From Georgenia muralis (GTDB taxonomy: Bacteria; Actinomycetota; Actinomycetes; Actinomycetales; Actinomycetaceae), in NCBI RefSeq assembly GCF_003814705.1, contig NZ_RKRA01000001.1:3038001-3102000 (forward strand): 64,000 nt of DNA, read 5' to 3'. A program made the position numbers and the translations under genes. The notes under the pieces are model-generated. The model saw only the letters and a program-made list of their open reading frames with translations, had not been told where the DNA came from and made no database searches. Of this stretch, positions 8,136 through 17,710 are shown one piece after another; within the stretch, counting starts at the first letter, position 1; each line of letters opens with the position of its first letter.

Positions 8136-8476
8136 GGACCGTGTCACGCAGGGGCTCCGCGACCGTCCGCAAGCCTGCTCCGTCGAGCCAGCCCCGCAGC
8201 ACCTCACGAACCTCAACCGCGCTGACCTCCCTGAATCCCCACGCCCGACAACCCCCGCGCCGACGACACCGACACGGCGATCAAACGTGTCATCGAGCAG
8301 ATACCAGCAAGACGCGCCGGGTGGTCCCATGACTGGCAATCCAAGTGGTCCCATGACGCTGGCAGAAAACCGGCTACAGCGGTCCCATGCTCATGTGGCA
8401 GGCGACAGACCGGGAAGACGAGCAGCAAGAACCAGCCGACGTTCCAAGGAGACAGGCCTCTCCCTGCTGCAGGAAA
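8136..8476. other. Gene-free stretch holding a probable solo IS end
   Basis: No gene is visible between the propeller lipoprotein and the second Lgt-like gene. At 8321-8407 the word GGTCCCATG occurs three times (8323, 8347, 8381) and the stretch ends GGCAGGCGACA. Read on the minus strand it opens TGTCGCCTGCC and carries spaced GGGACC repeats, the pattern of an IS21-type terminal end. No transposase remains. Confidence 0.4.
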
Positions 8477-10006
8477 TCAGCCCAGCACGAGAGCGGTGGC
8501 AGATCCAGCGAGCACCGCGGCGGCTGCGACCAGGGTGACGTGACGTCCATGTCTCGTGGCGCGGGGGATGCTCCGTAGCGGGAAGAGGGTCTGGCGACCC
8601 AGCACATAGGCCGCGACCGCGAGCACGAGTACCAGACCCGAACCGGCGGCCGGCGACCTCAGGACGAGAACGAGCGCGATGACCCCTAGCGCTGCGGAGA
8701 GAGCGGACTCGAGGAGCTGCACGGGTATCCGCCGCACTCCCACCCGACGATCGGAGGACCAGACACCCCACCTCGATGATGTCGGCCGGCCGGCGCAACA
8801 CCCGCCAAGGAGGCAGCCGAGTCTGCCGACTGCCATCGCCACGAGCAGGCCCGGAGCGGTGACGTCGAGCACGGCTCCCAGTGGTAGATCGAGAAGGGAT
8901 GTGCCTGCCACGAGCGCGCCCACGGTCGCGATGACAAACCCCTGCACGGACAGCCCCGGTGTCAGGAAGCTCCTCGGTTCCCGGGGGTGGGTAAGCAGGT
9001 AGTACACCTTGGCACCTGCTAGGCCGAGCGTGCTCGCGACGACCGTGAGCCCGGCGAGGCCCAGCCCTGGGATGTCGAACTGGCGGGCCAGCAACACCTG
9101 AAGGATCAGTGCCAGGACAAATCCCGTGCCCACGAGCGCCGGCCAGGCGCCCAGACGGACCCCCGGCGCGAGGCTTCGCACGAAAGGAGCGAGCGCGGTG
9201 CGGCCCGAAGCACTGCCCCGCGACAGGCCAGGTCCGGGCGCCTCCACCCACGGGGCAGGCCCTCCGGTCGGCGCGGGCCGTACCGGCGTGGCCACCACCT
9301 CCCACTCGCCCGCGGCGACGTCCTGGATCCGAGTCGTCAAGGCGATCCGGCCCGAACCGGGCACAACGTTCTCCAACGACGACGTCACCGCGAACTCCGT
9401 GCGGCCTTCCGGCTTCGCCGAGCTGGCTTCCTCGCCGGAGCCCTGCTTCAGCCGGCCGCGGAGATGCACCGTCATGGTGTAGCGGTCGCCGGTAGGCTCC
9501 GCGTCGAACCAGTACGTCACACCCAGCGACTGCTGGTCCGCGCCCTCGAGCGCACTGCAGCTCAGATCTGTGATGACGACTGCGGAACTGGGGATGTGCC
9601 GCACCAGCCGAGGTGGCGGACCGCTCAGCGAAGTCACCGCGACGGGAACGACCTCCTCGGTCGATCGGCTCGAAAGGGGACCCTGCGCTGCGGCGACCTG
9701 TGCCGTTGCAGGGGCCCCCTCCTGAACGGACGCGACGGCGAGCCCCACGGAAGGTCGAGGGTCGGGACGCGCCGGTCTCACGCCCTCGGGACGAGCGGTA
9801 GACGACGGCGGAACGTGGGGACGGGACGGCGGAACCTGGGGACGAGGTGTCCGTACCTGACGAGGTGTCCGTACCTGCCGGAGATCACCAGGGGACGGAC
9901 GGCGGAGTGCTTTCGCGTCAGTCGGCGCCCGGAAGAAGGCTGCTCCGGCCCCCTTTTCTGGCTCCTCATCTGCCGAGGTCTGAGGGGTCGCTCCCGTGGT
10001 GTTCAT
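8477..10006 (-). CDS. Large Lgt-like membrane protein with N-terminal extension
   Basis: The chosen start, ATG 10006, gives 509 aa; an upstream in-frame start at 10045 would sit almost on the box at 10053. The first 120 residues are Pro/Arg-rich and disordered-looking. A soluble domain follows (about 135-260), beginning ITDLSCSALEG and containing SLGVTYWFDAEP. The C-terminal half is an Lgt-like membrane domain with GRLGCLLGGCCAGRPT and IPVQLLES. The classical Lgt His and Asn residues are absent and three Cys sit in the signature loop. The gene at 38823 is a close paralog along its whole length. Real diacylglyceryl transfer is doubtful; a metal or redox role is speculative. Confidence 0.75.
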   Translation of the reverse strand: MNTTGATPQTSADEEPEKGAGAAFFRAPTDAKALRRPSPGDLRQVRTPRQVRTPRPQVPPSRPHVPPSSTARPEGVRPARPDPRPSVGLAVASVQEGAPATAQVAAAQGPLSSRSTEEVVPVAVTSLSGPPPRLVRHIPSSAVVITDLSCSALEGADQQSLGVTYWFDAEPTGDRYTMTVHLRGRLKQGSGEEASSAKPEGRTEFAVTSSLENVVPGSGRIALTTRIQDVAAGEWEVVATPVRPAPTGGPAPWVEAPGPGLSRGSASGRTALAPFVRSLAPGVRLGAWPALVGTGFVLALILQVLLARQFDIPGLGLAGLTVVASTLGLAGAKVYYLLTHPREPRSFLTPGLSVQGFVIATVGALVAGTSLLDLPLGAVLDVTAPGLLVAMAVGRLGCLLGGCCAGRPTSSRWGVWSSDRRVGVRRIPVQLLESALSAALGVIALVLVLRSPAAGSGLVLVLAVAAYVLGRQTLFPLRSIPRATRHGRHVTLVAAAAVLAGSATALVLG

Positions 10007-10052
10007 CGTATCGATTGTCGCCTGACCGGGAGCCGTGACTGTCAACTATCGA

Positions 10053-10067
10053 TGAAGGTTCGACGAA
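10053..10067 (+). promoter_or_regulatory. CopR-like direct repeat, one mismatch
   Basis: TGAA-GGTTCGA-CGAA lies in the divergent gap between the Lgt-like gene (start 10006) and lnt (start 10179), so it could serve either. Confidence 0.4.
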
Positions 10068-10178
10068 GGAATCTCGCCTGCGTGCCCGCGCGGTGGGCAG
10101 TTCTCACCGTTCCTCATGAATGGCCGCACCGGACTCGATCCTTCGACTGGCTCGCTTGACGATCTCCGGTGAGAGGAT

Positions 10179-11903
10179 GTGAGTGCGCGCCTGAGGCGCA
10201 CACGTCCCACGCCCCCGGAGCAGGAGTTACGAATGCCGGCCAGCCCGTCCTCCTCTCGGCACCCCATCTCGGGCACCCGCACCGCGGACCGGGCGGCACA
10301 CGTCGTCGCAGGCCCCCGGCCGCGCACGGCGCTGCCGGCGTCCTCGTGGAGCGCACCTGTCCCTGACCGCCCCGCGCGAACATGGTCGGTGGTGCTCGCG
10401 GTGACCGGAGGGCTGGCGACCGAGACGGCGTTCCCGGAGCGGTCCTGGTGGCCGATGGCGTTCGTCGGCATCGCGTTGCTCCTGCTTGCGCTCCGGCGTG
10501 AGTCTGCTCGCTGGGGCTTCGTGGTCGGCGCGCTGTACGGGCTCGCGTTCTTCCTGCCGCACGTGTGGTGGGCGAACGAGGCGGTGGGGCAGCCGATCGG
10601 CTGGGTGGCGCTGTCGATCTTCCAGGCGCTGTACCTCGCCGGGTTCGGCGCCGCCTGGGTGTGGGTGCGCCGTGGGCCCTGGGTGCGCGGGCACCCCTGG
10701 GTGCAGGTAGTGGCGGTGGCGGTCCTGTGGGTCGGCGCCGAGCAGGTCCGCGGTCGGTGGCCCTTCGGGGGCTTCCCGTGGGGGACGCTCGCGTTCTCCC
10801 AGACCGAGGGCCCGCTGCTGCCCCTCGCATCGGTGGGTGGGGAGCCGCTGGTCAGTGGGGCGGTGGTCGTTCTGGGGGCATTGCTGGCCCTGGTGGGGTT
10901 GCGGTTGAGCCGTCGGCGGCTCGCCTGGGCGGGCGCGCCCGCGACCGTCGCTCTGGCCCTCGCCTTCCTGCCCGCGCTGGTGCCGCTGGGCACTGGCGCC
11001 GAGGCGGGCACACTGCGGGTCGGCGTGGTGCAGGGCAACGTGCCCGTGCAGGGGGCCGAGGCGATGGGCCAGGCTCGGGAGGTGGCCGAGAACCATGCGG
11101 ACGGCACCCTGGCCCTGCTCGAGCGCACGGAGCCCGGGGAGCTCGACCTGGTGCTGTGGCCCGAGTCCGCCTCGGACATCGATCCGCGCACGGATGCGGC
11201 CGTGGCGGCGGTGGTCGACGATGCCGCACGGGCCGTTGGTGCGCCGATCCTTCTCGGCACACAGCAGTTCCTGCCCGGGTTGCGGTACAACAACTACATC
11301 CTGTGGGAGCCGGGGACCGGCGCAGACCCGCAGGTGGAGTACACGAAGCAACGGCCGGTGCCGTTCGGTGAGTACGTCCCCTACCGGGAGTTCTTCCGCC
11401 GGATCACCTCGGCCGTGGACCTGGTGACCACCGACATGGTGGCGGGTACCGGTGAGGCTCTGGTCCGGGTCGGGATCGAGCGACTGGGACGGGCGGTGCC
11501 GATTACCGCCGCGATCTGCTTCGAGGTCGCCTACGACGACCTGATCCGCGACGGTGTGCTCGCCGGCGGTGAGCTCATCGTGATCCCTACCAACAACGCC
11601 TCCTTCGGGTTGACGCAGGAGTCCGCCCAGCAGCTGGCCATGTCCCGGTTCCGGGCTGCCGAGCACGGCCGTGCGGTGGTGCAGGTCTCGACCGTGGGTG
11701 TCAGTGGGGTGATCGGCCCCGACGGGGAGGTCCTGGATCGGACGGGCCTGTTCACCGCCGAGCAGATGGTGGCGGAGCTGCCGCTGCGCACCTCGCTCAC
11801 GACGGCGGACCGGTTGGGGGAGTGGCCCGGGACGGTCGTGAACGTGCTCGCGCTGGTCCTCCTCGTGGGAGGACTCGCCGGCCGTCACCGGCGTGCGCGG
11901 TGA
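10179..11903 (+). CDS. lnt: Apolipoprotein N-acyltransferase
   Basis: This 574-aa membrane enzyme adds the third acyl chain to the N-terminal Cys of lipoproteins. Several N-terminal membrane spans (about 65-285) precede a nitrilase-fold domain (about 300-540) with the expected Glu329 (WPES), Lys390 (YTKQRPVPFGEYVP) and Cys447 (AICFE) triad. The GTG at 10179 has GAGAGGA just upstream; ATG 10233 is an in-frame alternative. The end overlaps the sortase start. Its location between Lgt-like genes and near two lipoprotein genes suggests lipoprotein maturation belongs to this island, though it could also be the housekeeping copy. Confidence 0.9.
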   Translation: MSARLRRTRPTPPEQELRMPASPSSSRHPISGTRTADRAAHVVAGPRPRTALPASSWSAPVPDRPARTWSVVLAVTGGLATETAFPERSWWPMAFVGIALLLLALRRESARWGFVVGALYGLAFFLPHVWWANEAVGQPIGWVALSIFQALYLAGFGAAWVWVRRGPWVRGHPWVQVVAVAVLWVGAEQVRGRWPFGGFPWGTLAFSQTEGPLLPLASVGGEPLVSGAVVVLGALLALVGLRLSRRRLAWAGAPATVALALAFLPALVPLGTGAEAGTLRVGVVQGNVPVQGAEAMGQAREVAENHADGTLALLERTEPGELDLVLWPESASDIDPRTDAAVAAVVDDAARAVGAPILLGTQQFLPGLRYNNYILWEPGTGADPQVEYTKQRPVPFGEYVPYREFFRRITSAVDLVTTDMVAGTGEALVRVGIERLGRAVPITAAICFEVAYDDLIRDGVLAGGELIVIPTNNASFGLTQESAQQLAMSRFRAAEHGRAVVQVSTVGVSGVIGPDGEVLDRTGLFTAEQMVAELPLRTSLTTADRLGEWPGTVVNVLALVLLVGGLAGRHRRAR

Positions 11904-12702
11904 GATGAGGTCGGGCACCACCGCACGGCACCGCACCGCTCTCTTGCCGGACGCCGCCGACGCGACGCGGGCCACCAGCGCCCCTATCCGGCGCCTGCGC
12001 CGGGCTCCGGCGGCGCAGGCTGTCGGTCTCGCCGGTGAGCTCTTGCTGACCGCCGGAGTGCTGCTCGCGCTGTTCGTCGTCTGGCAGGTGTGGTGGACCG
12101 ACGTCGTCGCCGCCCGGGAGCAGCGAGCGACGGTCACGGCGATGGAGGACAGCTACACCGTCCCCGAGGTGCTCGAGCCGGCCCGGGCGCGGACCGAAGA
12201 ACCCCCGCCCGAGATGCGCGCGGTGAGCGAGGGGGAGCCGTTCGCGACGCTGCACGTGCCCCGATGGGGGCGCGCCTACGAGGTCCCCATCACCGAGGGA
12301 GTCAGCACGGACGTGCTCGACACCGGGGCTGCCGGTCACTACCCCGGCACCGCGCTACCCGGCGAGATCGGAAACTTCGCCCTGGCCGCGCACCGCCAGA
12401 CCTACGGCGCGGCCTTCCGGTATGTCGACACCCTCGAGGTCGGGGACCCCCTGATCGTCGAGACCGCCGACGCATGGTTGGTGTACCGCGTGCGGGAGGA
12501 CTACATCGTCGAGCCCGACAAGGTCGAGGTCCTGGCCCCGACCCCCAACCAGCCGGACGTGCCGGCGACTGAACGACTGATCACCTTCACCACGTGCCAC
12601 CCGCTGTGGAGCACCGCGCAACGGTGGATCACGCACGGAGTCCTCGAGCGGTGGATCCCCAGGTCGGAAGGCGTGCCTGCCGAGCTGTTGCAGGACGGCT
12701 GA
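11893..12702 (+). CDS. Class E sortase
   Basis: This 269-aa single-span protein has its membrane anchor near residues 44-66 and an extracytoplasmic sortase domain (about 112-262). The catalytic residues are visible: His167 (AAHRQ), Cys235 (TTCHP) and Arg244 (AQRW). Class E sortases of actinobacteria attach surface proteins, usually with LAXTG motifs, to peptidoglycan. The frame overlaps the end of lnt: GTG 11893 lies inside lnt and ATG 11905 just after its stop, so either start is coupled to lnt. No sortase substrate was seen in the window. The following 237 bp hold no recognisable gene. Confidence 0.88.
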   Translation: MRGEMRSGTTARHRTALLPDAADATRATSAPIRRLRRAPAAQAVGLAGELLLTAGVLLALFVVWQVWWTDVVAAREQRATVTAMEDSYTVPEVLEPARARTEEPPPEMRAVSEGEPFATLHVPRWGRAYEVPITEGVSTDVLDTGAAGHYPGTALPGEIGNFALAAHRQTYGAAFRYVDTLEVGDPLIVETADAWLVYRVREDYIVEPDKVEVLAPTPNQPDVPATERLITFTTCHPLWSTAQRWITHGVLERWIPRSEGVPAELLQDG

Positions 12703-12939
12703 CGGCAGCAGCGCCTGGGTGGACCGGGACACAGCACCGCCATCACGAAGTACGGAACTCCTGCCCCAGGCTGTACGCCAGGCACGAGGACACCCCGCGG
12801 ACCGGGTCGGCCTCCCGAACCACAGGGTCCGCACGGTCGCCGCAAGGGTGGCACCCGAACCGACGAACGGCAGGGGTGTCCCTCATCTTCATCGTTCGAC
12901 GAGCGGGGTTTGTGGGCCGCCTACGCACCCAGCCCCCGA

Positions 12940-13350
12940 TCATTCCAGCGCAGACCCGCGGACAGTGGCTCGATGGGATCGGCGGTGAGCCTCGACACCG
13001 CGTCCCGGCTGTCCGGGAGCGCGCGGGCGAGGTGGGCCGATCTCGACTGCGCCGCGCAGCCTGCCCCGACCGCAGGAGAAGTCGTAGCGCCCTTCGGGTA
13101 GGCCGGGAAGCGGCACGGTTGTGCTGCCGAAGGCGGGAACTGCCACGTCCACCCCGAGGTCATGGACGATGAAGAACTCCGAACACGGATTGTCCTCCTC
13201 CCGGATGATCTCCAGGCGCGTCGGGACGTACGCCTCCAGCCGCAGCGTCGGTGGCTGGTAGCCGTCCCGGACGGTGACCCCGGCCTCCTGCGTAGCGTCG
13301 ACGCCTGGTGGCTCGGGGCGGGGCTCGGGCGTCCTCATCGCGTCTCTCAC
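12940..13350 (-). CDS. Degenerate cupredoxin-like protein
   Basis: This 136-aa protein is read from GTG 13350, which has GGAGG nine bases upstream. Its beta domain (about 36-105) aligns by eye with the cupredoxin-like protein at 4254: PCSEFF against WCSEQL, then VPAF, LPGLPEGRYDFSCG. Cys56 and Cys93 remain, but the C-G-M-x-M ligand motif has become C-G-R-G-R, so both Met ligands are gone. It is divergent from the ruined multicopper oxidase copy next door, mirroring the intact cupredoxin-oxidase pair at 4254-6296. It may be a decaying or re-purposed paralog. Confidence 0.6.
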   Translation of the reverse strand: MRDAMRTPEPRPEPPGVDATQEAGVTVRDGYQPPTLRLEAYVPTRLEIIREEDNPCSEFFIVHDLGVDVAVPAFGSTTVPLPGLPEGRYDFSCGRGRLRGAVEIGPPRPRAPGQPGRGVEAHRRSHRATVRGSALE

Positions 13351-13466
13351 AGTCAGCCACCTCCACACCACGAACGGGTAGGTACAGGCCATCGCAGACT
13401 GATGTCGGTGGCCACCGCCGGATGATGAAGACATGACGAAGAGTCCGGCCGTCCGCCTCTTCAGGG

Positions 13467-13795
13467 CCACGTGCCGGGGCGGGAGATCCGCGTGCGGCCG
13501 GGGACGAGCTGCGGGTCCGGTTGGTCAACGACCTGCCGGCGGAGATGACGGTGCACTGGCACGGTTCCACTCGCGCGTGGGCGTCCAGCTCGACACCGGC
13601 CTCCAGGCCCCGCTCATCGTGGAGGACCCGGCCGAGCCGGGCGGCTACGACATGGAGGTCGTCCTGGTCCTGGACGACTGGACGGACGGCTGGGGCGACT
13701 CGCCGGAGACGATCCTCGAGCGCATGGCGCGAGAGGGCATGGTCATGGGCGGCACGGCCATGGACGGCATGGGCCACGGGGGTAGCGCGATGGAG
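13467..13795 (+). pseudogene. 5' remnant of a second multicopper oxidase
   Basis: This stretch matches the intact oxidase from about residue 92 (PGREIRV) to the Met-rich loop near residue 235. It contains a one-base deletion in GTGCGGGCCGG, now GTGCGGCCGG, giving a frameshift. It also lacks about 120 bp between the HWHG and HPHVG copper motifs. It then stops at the IS21 insertion, where the last six bases ATGGAG are repeated on the far side at 19443. The start and signal peptide are missing. It is not functional. Confidence 0.9.
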
Positions 13796-13866
13796 TGTCG
13801 ATGCCGCGTGAATACTGACCCCGTGGCGCCGAGTGAATGTTGACCCCCCTCGGACAGAGTGAGGGA

Positions 13867-15156
13867 GTGATCAACGTGGAAGATTGGGCCGAGATCCGAC
13901 GGCTGCATAGGTCAGAGGGCATGGCGATCAAGGCGATCGCCCGGCAGGTCGGCGTCGCGCGTAACACCGTGCGGGCGGCGCTGGCGGCGGACACCCTGCC
14001 GAGGTACGAGCGCAAGCCGGCCGGCTCCAGGGTCGATGCCTACGACGGGCAGATCCGGGCGTTGCTGGCGCGGACGCCGACGATGCCGGCGTCGGTAATC
14101 GCCGAGCGGATCGGGTGGGAGCACTCGGCGTCGGTGCTGCGCGCGCGGGTCGCGCAGTTGCGCCCCTTGTTTGCGCCGGCGGACCCGGCCGACCGGACCG
14201 AGTACCAGGCGGGCGAGATCGTTCAGTGCGATCTGTGGTTCCCGGCCAAGATCGTGCCCGTGAGCCCCGGGGTGATGGTGGCCCCGCCGGTGCTGACGAT
14301 GGTCGCGGCGTGGTCGGGGTTCATCATGGCCGTGCTGTTGCCGTCGCGGACCACCGGGGACCTGCTCGCGGGAATGTGGCACCTCCTGGCCGGCACGCTC
14401 GGTGCGGTCCCGAAGACGTTGGTGTGGGACAACGAGGCGGGGATCGGCCAGCACCACAGGCTCACCGTCGGCGCGAGGGCGTTCGCCGGGACGCTGGGGA
14501 CTCGGATCTACCAGACCCGGCCCCGGGATCCGGAGGCCAAGGGCGTGGTCGAGCGGGCGAACGGGTACCTGCAGACCTCGTTCCTGCCCGGCCGGGCGTT
14601 CGCCTCGCCGGCGGACTTCAACACCCAGCTCGAGGCGTGGCTCCCGCGGGCGAACCAGCGCGTGCTGCGCCGGACCGGGACCCAGCCCGGGCTGCGGGTC
14701 GGCACCGATGCCGCCGCGATGATGGACCTGCCCCCGGTGGCCCCGTCGGTCGGCATGACCGACCGGGTGCGGCTGGGCCGGGACTACTACGTTCGCGTGC
14801 TGGGCAACGACTACTCCGTCGACCCGTCGGTGATCGGCCGGTTCGTCGACATCACCGCGGGCCTGACCACGGTCACGGTGACCTGCGCCGGGCAGGTCGT
14901 CGCCGCCCACGAACGCTGCTGGGACGTGAGGCGCACCATCACCGACCCGGCCCACGTCACCACCGCCGCGGCGCTGCGCCAGGCCTACCGGTCCCGGTCC
15001 GCCGCCGCGATCGCGCCGGCGGCGAAGGCCGGGGCGCTGGTCGGGGTCCGGGCCCTGTCGGACTACGACGACCTCTTCGCCCTCACCACCGCGGCCACCA
15101 CCTCGGTGACCACGGTGGCCGAGGGGACGGGCCGGCGCCTGGAGGCCGTGCGATGA
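13867..15156 (+). CDS. istA: IS21 transposase IstA
   Basis: The DDE transposase is read from GTG 13867 behind GAGGGA, giving 429 aa; an ATG at 13837 would lie in the inverted repeat region. An N-terminal helix-turn-helix (WAEIRRLHRSEGMAIKAIARQ, split here as about residues 5-40) precedes the integrase core. The core carries Asp in QCDLWFP, Asp in VWDNEAG and Glu in VVERANGYLQ. The C-terminal beta domain (YYVRVLGNDYSVDP) is typical of the family. Its stop overlaps the istB start (ATGA). The gene appears intact, but transposition would need the broken istB partner. Confidence 0.92.
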   Translation: MINVEDWAEIRRLHRSEGMAIKAIARQVGVARNTVRAALAADTLPRYERKPAGSRVDAYDGQIRALLARTPTMPASVIAERIGWEHSASVLRARVAQLRPLFAPADPADRTEYQAGEIVQCDLWFPAKIVPVSPGVMVAPPVLTMVAAWSGFIMAVLLPSRTTGDLLAGMWHLLAGTLGAVPKTLVWDNEAGIGQHHRLTVGARAFAGTLGTRIYQTRPRDPEAKGVVERANGYLQTSFLPGRAFASPADFNTQLEAWLPRANQRVLRRTGTQPGLRVGTDAAAMMDLPPVAPSVGMTDRVRLGRDYYVRVLGNDYSVDPSVIGRFVDITAGLTTVTVTCAGQVVAAHERCWDVRRTITDPAHVTTAAALRQAYRSRSAAAIAPAAKAGALVGVRALSDYDDLFALTTAATTSVTTVAEGTGRRLEAVR

Positions 15157-15674
15157 CCACCACCACCCGCAAGGACCTCGGCAGCGAGGTCGCGTTCCTG
15201 GCCCGCGAGCTCAAGACCCCGGTGATCACCGAGACCTTCGCCGCCCTGGGCGACCAGGCCCGCGCGGAGGGCTGGTCCCACGAGGAGTACCTCGCCGCCG
15301 TCCTGGGCCGCCAGGTCGCCTCCCGGACCGCGAACGGGACCCGCATGCGGATCGCCGCCGCGCACTTCCCGGCGACCAAGACGATCGAGGACTTCACCTT
15401 CGACCACGTCCCGGCCGCCACCCGGGACGTCATCGCCCACCTGGCCACGACGACCTTCATCGCGAAACGCGAGAACGTCGTCCTGCTCGGCCCGCCCGGG
15501 ACGGGGAAGAGCCACCTCGCCATCGCGCTGGGCATCAAGGCCGCCGAGGCGTCCTACCCCGTCGCGTTCGACACCGCCACCGGCTGGATCGCCCGCCTGG
15601 CCGCCACGCACACCGAGGGCCGCCTGGACCGCGAGCTGCGCAAACTCAACCGCTACCGGCTCCTTGTGATCGAC
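15153..15674 (+). pseudogene. istB: IS21 helper ATPase IstB, 5' part
   Basis: ATG 15153 starts an IstB of 174 visible codons with Walker A GPPGTGKSH (about residues 112-120), reaching RLLVID just before the Walker B aspartate cluster. There the RIT element interrupts it. The remaining part (DEVGYLPFD onwards) resumes at 19103. The interruption should abolish the helper ATPase. Confidence 0.92.
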
Positions 15675-15749
15675 CTATGCCGATGCGGCGACTATGTCGA
15701 GGGCCGTGATCGGGCGGTGTGGGCGGCCGTGAGGTCGTGCGGGTTCACG
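15675..15749 (+). repeat. RIT terminal inverted repeat, left
   Basis: The 75 bases starting CTATGCCGATGCGGCGACTA are the exact reverse complement of 18999-19073. Beyond them, scattered matches (such as CTCGGCATAGT at both inner edges) continue for about 35 bp. Confidence 0.95.
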
Positions 15750-15779
15750 GGCCGGCGACCGCTGGCCGTCTCGGCATAG

Positions 15780-16769
15780 TCACAGGCTCTCGAGGAAGGC
15801 GAGGACCTTGTCTGTGGGTCGGTAGCGTCCTGGCTTCGCGGAGGCTGGTGTGGTGAGGGCGAGTGCTTTCTCCTTGATGGTGATGTCGGCGTGGATGTAG
15901 GCGTCGGTGGAGCGGACGCCGGCGTGGCCGAGCCAGAGGGCGATCACTGAGGTGTCGACGCCGGCTTGTAGGAGGGACATCGCGCAGGTGTGGCGGAGGA
16001 CGTGGGGGTGGACTCGCTTGCCCAGCAGTGAGGGGCAGTCCCGGGCTGCGGTCGCGGCGTGGGTGCTGACACGTAGTGCGATGGCGTCGCGGCTGAGGCG
16101 CCGTCCGGTGCGGGTCGGGAATAGTGGGTCGTGGGGAAGTCCGGCTCGCTCGGCCATCCAGGCTCGAAGCAGTGTCGTGACTGGGGTGGTGAGCGGGACT
16201 GCGCGGTGCTTGCGGCCTTTGCCTTCGCAGCGGATGTTCGCGCCGGTGCCGAGGGTGACGTCGCGGCAGTTCAACCCGGTGAGCTCGGAGACCCGAAGCC
16301 CGGTCTGGACGGCCAGCATCAGCAGGGCCCGGTCTCGTCGTCCTTCCCACCGGGACTGGTCCGGGGCTGCGACGAGGGCGTCGACCTCGAGCGGGGTCAG
16401 GAAGGTGATGACCCGTTTGTCGAACCGTTTCGGTGGGATGGCCAGGACGCGCTGGATGAGGAGAGCGTGCTCGGGGTGGCGCAGGGCGGCGTAGGAGAAC
16501 AGTGACCGGATCGCGGTCAGCCGGACGTTGCGGGTGCGGATGCTGTTGCGACGCTCGTTTTCCAGGTGATTGAGGAACGCGGAGATCGTCGCGGCGTCCA
16601 GGTCGTCCCAGTCGAGCTGGGCGGGCATCTTGCCGGTCTTGGTGTGTACGAATCCGAGCAGCAGCCGCAGGGTGTCTCGGTACGCCGCGATGGTGCGGGG
16701 GCTGGCCTGTCGCTGCTGGGTGAGGCGGTCGGAGAAGAACGCCTGCAGGGTTGGCGCGATCAGGGTCAT
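15780..16769 (-). CDS. RIT tyrosine recombinase, third gene
   Basis: This 329-aa integrase-type recombinase has an N-terminal SAM-like DNA-binding region (about 5-105) and a catalytic domain. The box I Arg is in TGLRVSEL, the box II residues are in HVLRH and LGHAGV, and the nucleophile Tyr is in DAYIHAD. Its start overlaps the stop of the middle recombinase (ATGA at 16766-16769), and its stop lies 30 bp inside the left terminal repeat. All active-site residues are present, so it appears functional. In RIT elements all three recombinases are thought to act together. Confidence 0.92.
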   Translation of the reverse strand: MTLIAPTLQAFFSDRLTQQRQASPRTIAAYRDTLRLLLGFVHTKTGKMPAQLDWDDLDAATISAFLNHLENERRNSIRTRNVRLTAIRSLFSYAALRHPEHALLIQRVLAIPPKRFDKRVITFLTPLEVDALVAAPDQSRWEGRRDRALLMLAVQTGLRVSELTGLNCRDVTLGTGANIRCEGKGRKHRAVPLTTPVTTLLRAWMAERAGLPHDPLFPTRTGRRLSRDAIALRVSTHAATAARDCPSLLGKRVHPHVLRHTCAMSLLQAGVDTSVIALWLGHAGVRSTDAYIHADITIKEKALALTTPASAKPGRYRPTDKVLAFLESL

Positions 16770-17710
16770 GGCTGGGCTCCTGGTCGAGCCGCCGACCAGG
16801 CGGTGTGCTGACGACCGGCGGCCAGGGCGAGCAGTTCGGGCGCGGCGGAGAGATACCAGTAGGTGGAGGACGGCTCGCGATGCCCGAGGTAGGTCGACAG
16901 CGAGGGAATCTTCGCCTGCACGTCCTCACCAGCTTGGTACCAGCCGAGCAGGGTGCGGACCGCGAAGGTGTGGCGCAGGTCGTGAAGCCTCGGTGCGGCG
17001 GGGGCGGCGGCTCCGACGCCGGCGGTGTCGACCAACTGCCGGAAGGTCTGCGACACGACGGCGTAGCACAGCCGGTGACGAGTCAGAGACACGAAGAAGC
17101 TGCCGTCCTCCGGGCGGGGTTGGACGTCGTCACGCAACGCGGCGTACTCGGCCAGGGACCGCATGCTGGTCTCGTGCAGGGGAACGAGGCGGGTCTTGCC
17201 GAACTTGGACTCGCGGATCAACAACACGCCGTGAGTCCAGTCGACATCACTGCGGTCGAGCTTGATCGCCTCGCCTATCCGCAGGCCACTTGCTACGAGC
17301 AGCCCGATGAGGGTGTCGTAGGTCGCGGCCCGTAGCGGCGAGGCGATCGAGGATCGGGCCCGGACCATCACCGCATCGATGTCGGCCGCCGAGTAGATGA
17401 ACGGTTGCCGCCACCGCTGCCGATACGGCACCAACCCGAGCGGCGGAATCTCGGTGTCGGCGTGAATGCCGGCCAGGTAGCGGGCGAAGCCGCGGACGGC
17501 CGTCATCCGCCGTGGCGCAACGGTGCTCTGAGAGTCGGTGCTGGCCTCGTGGATCCAGGCCAGTGCCGCGCCGATGGTCACCGTCGGTGATCCGTGGGCG
17601 TCGAGGTAGGCCACGAAGCTGGGCAGCAGCCACCCCGCCTCGGCCAGCTCGTGGCCCAGTGAACGCCGCAGCCGCAGGTACTCGGCCAGGTCCTGCTCCA
17701 GGGCACTCAT
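16766..17710 (-). CDS. RIT tyrosine recombinase, middle gene
   Basis: This 314-aa tyrosine recombinase has catalytic Arg in SGLRIGEAI, HDLRH, LGHRE and Tyr in YWYLSA near the C-terminus. It has a shorter N-terminal core-binding region than its neighbours. Both ends overlap the flanking recombinases by ATGA (17707-17710 and 16766-16769), indicating one translationally coupled operon. The catalytic set is complete. Confidence 0.92.
   Translation of the reverse strand: MSALEQDLAEYLRLRRSLGHELAEAGWLLPSFVAYLDAHGSPTVTIGAALAWIHEASTDSQSTVAPRRMTAVRGFARYLAGIHADTEIPPLGLVPYRQRWRQPFIYSAADIDAVMVRARSSIASPLRAATYDTLIGLLVASGLRIGEAIKLDRSDVDWTHGVLLIRESKFGKTRLVPLHETSMRSLAEYAALRDDVQPRPEDGSFFVSLTRHRLCYAVVSQTFRQLVDTAGVGAAAPAAPRLHDLRHTFAVRTLLGWYQAGEDVQAKIPSLSTYLGHREPSSTYWYLSAAPELLALAAGRQHTAWSAARPGAQP

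Noticed and set aside
12880-12900. TTCATCGTTCGACGA as another CopR-like box
   Set aside because: The second half-site is poor and it is not upstream of a recognised gene start.
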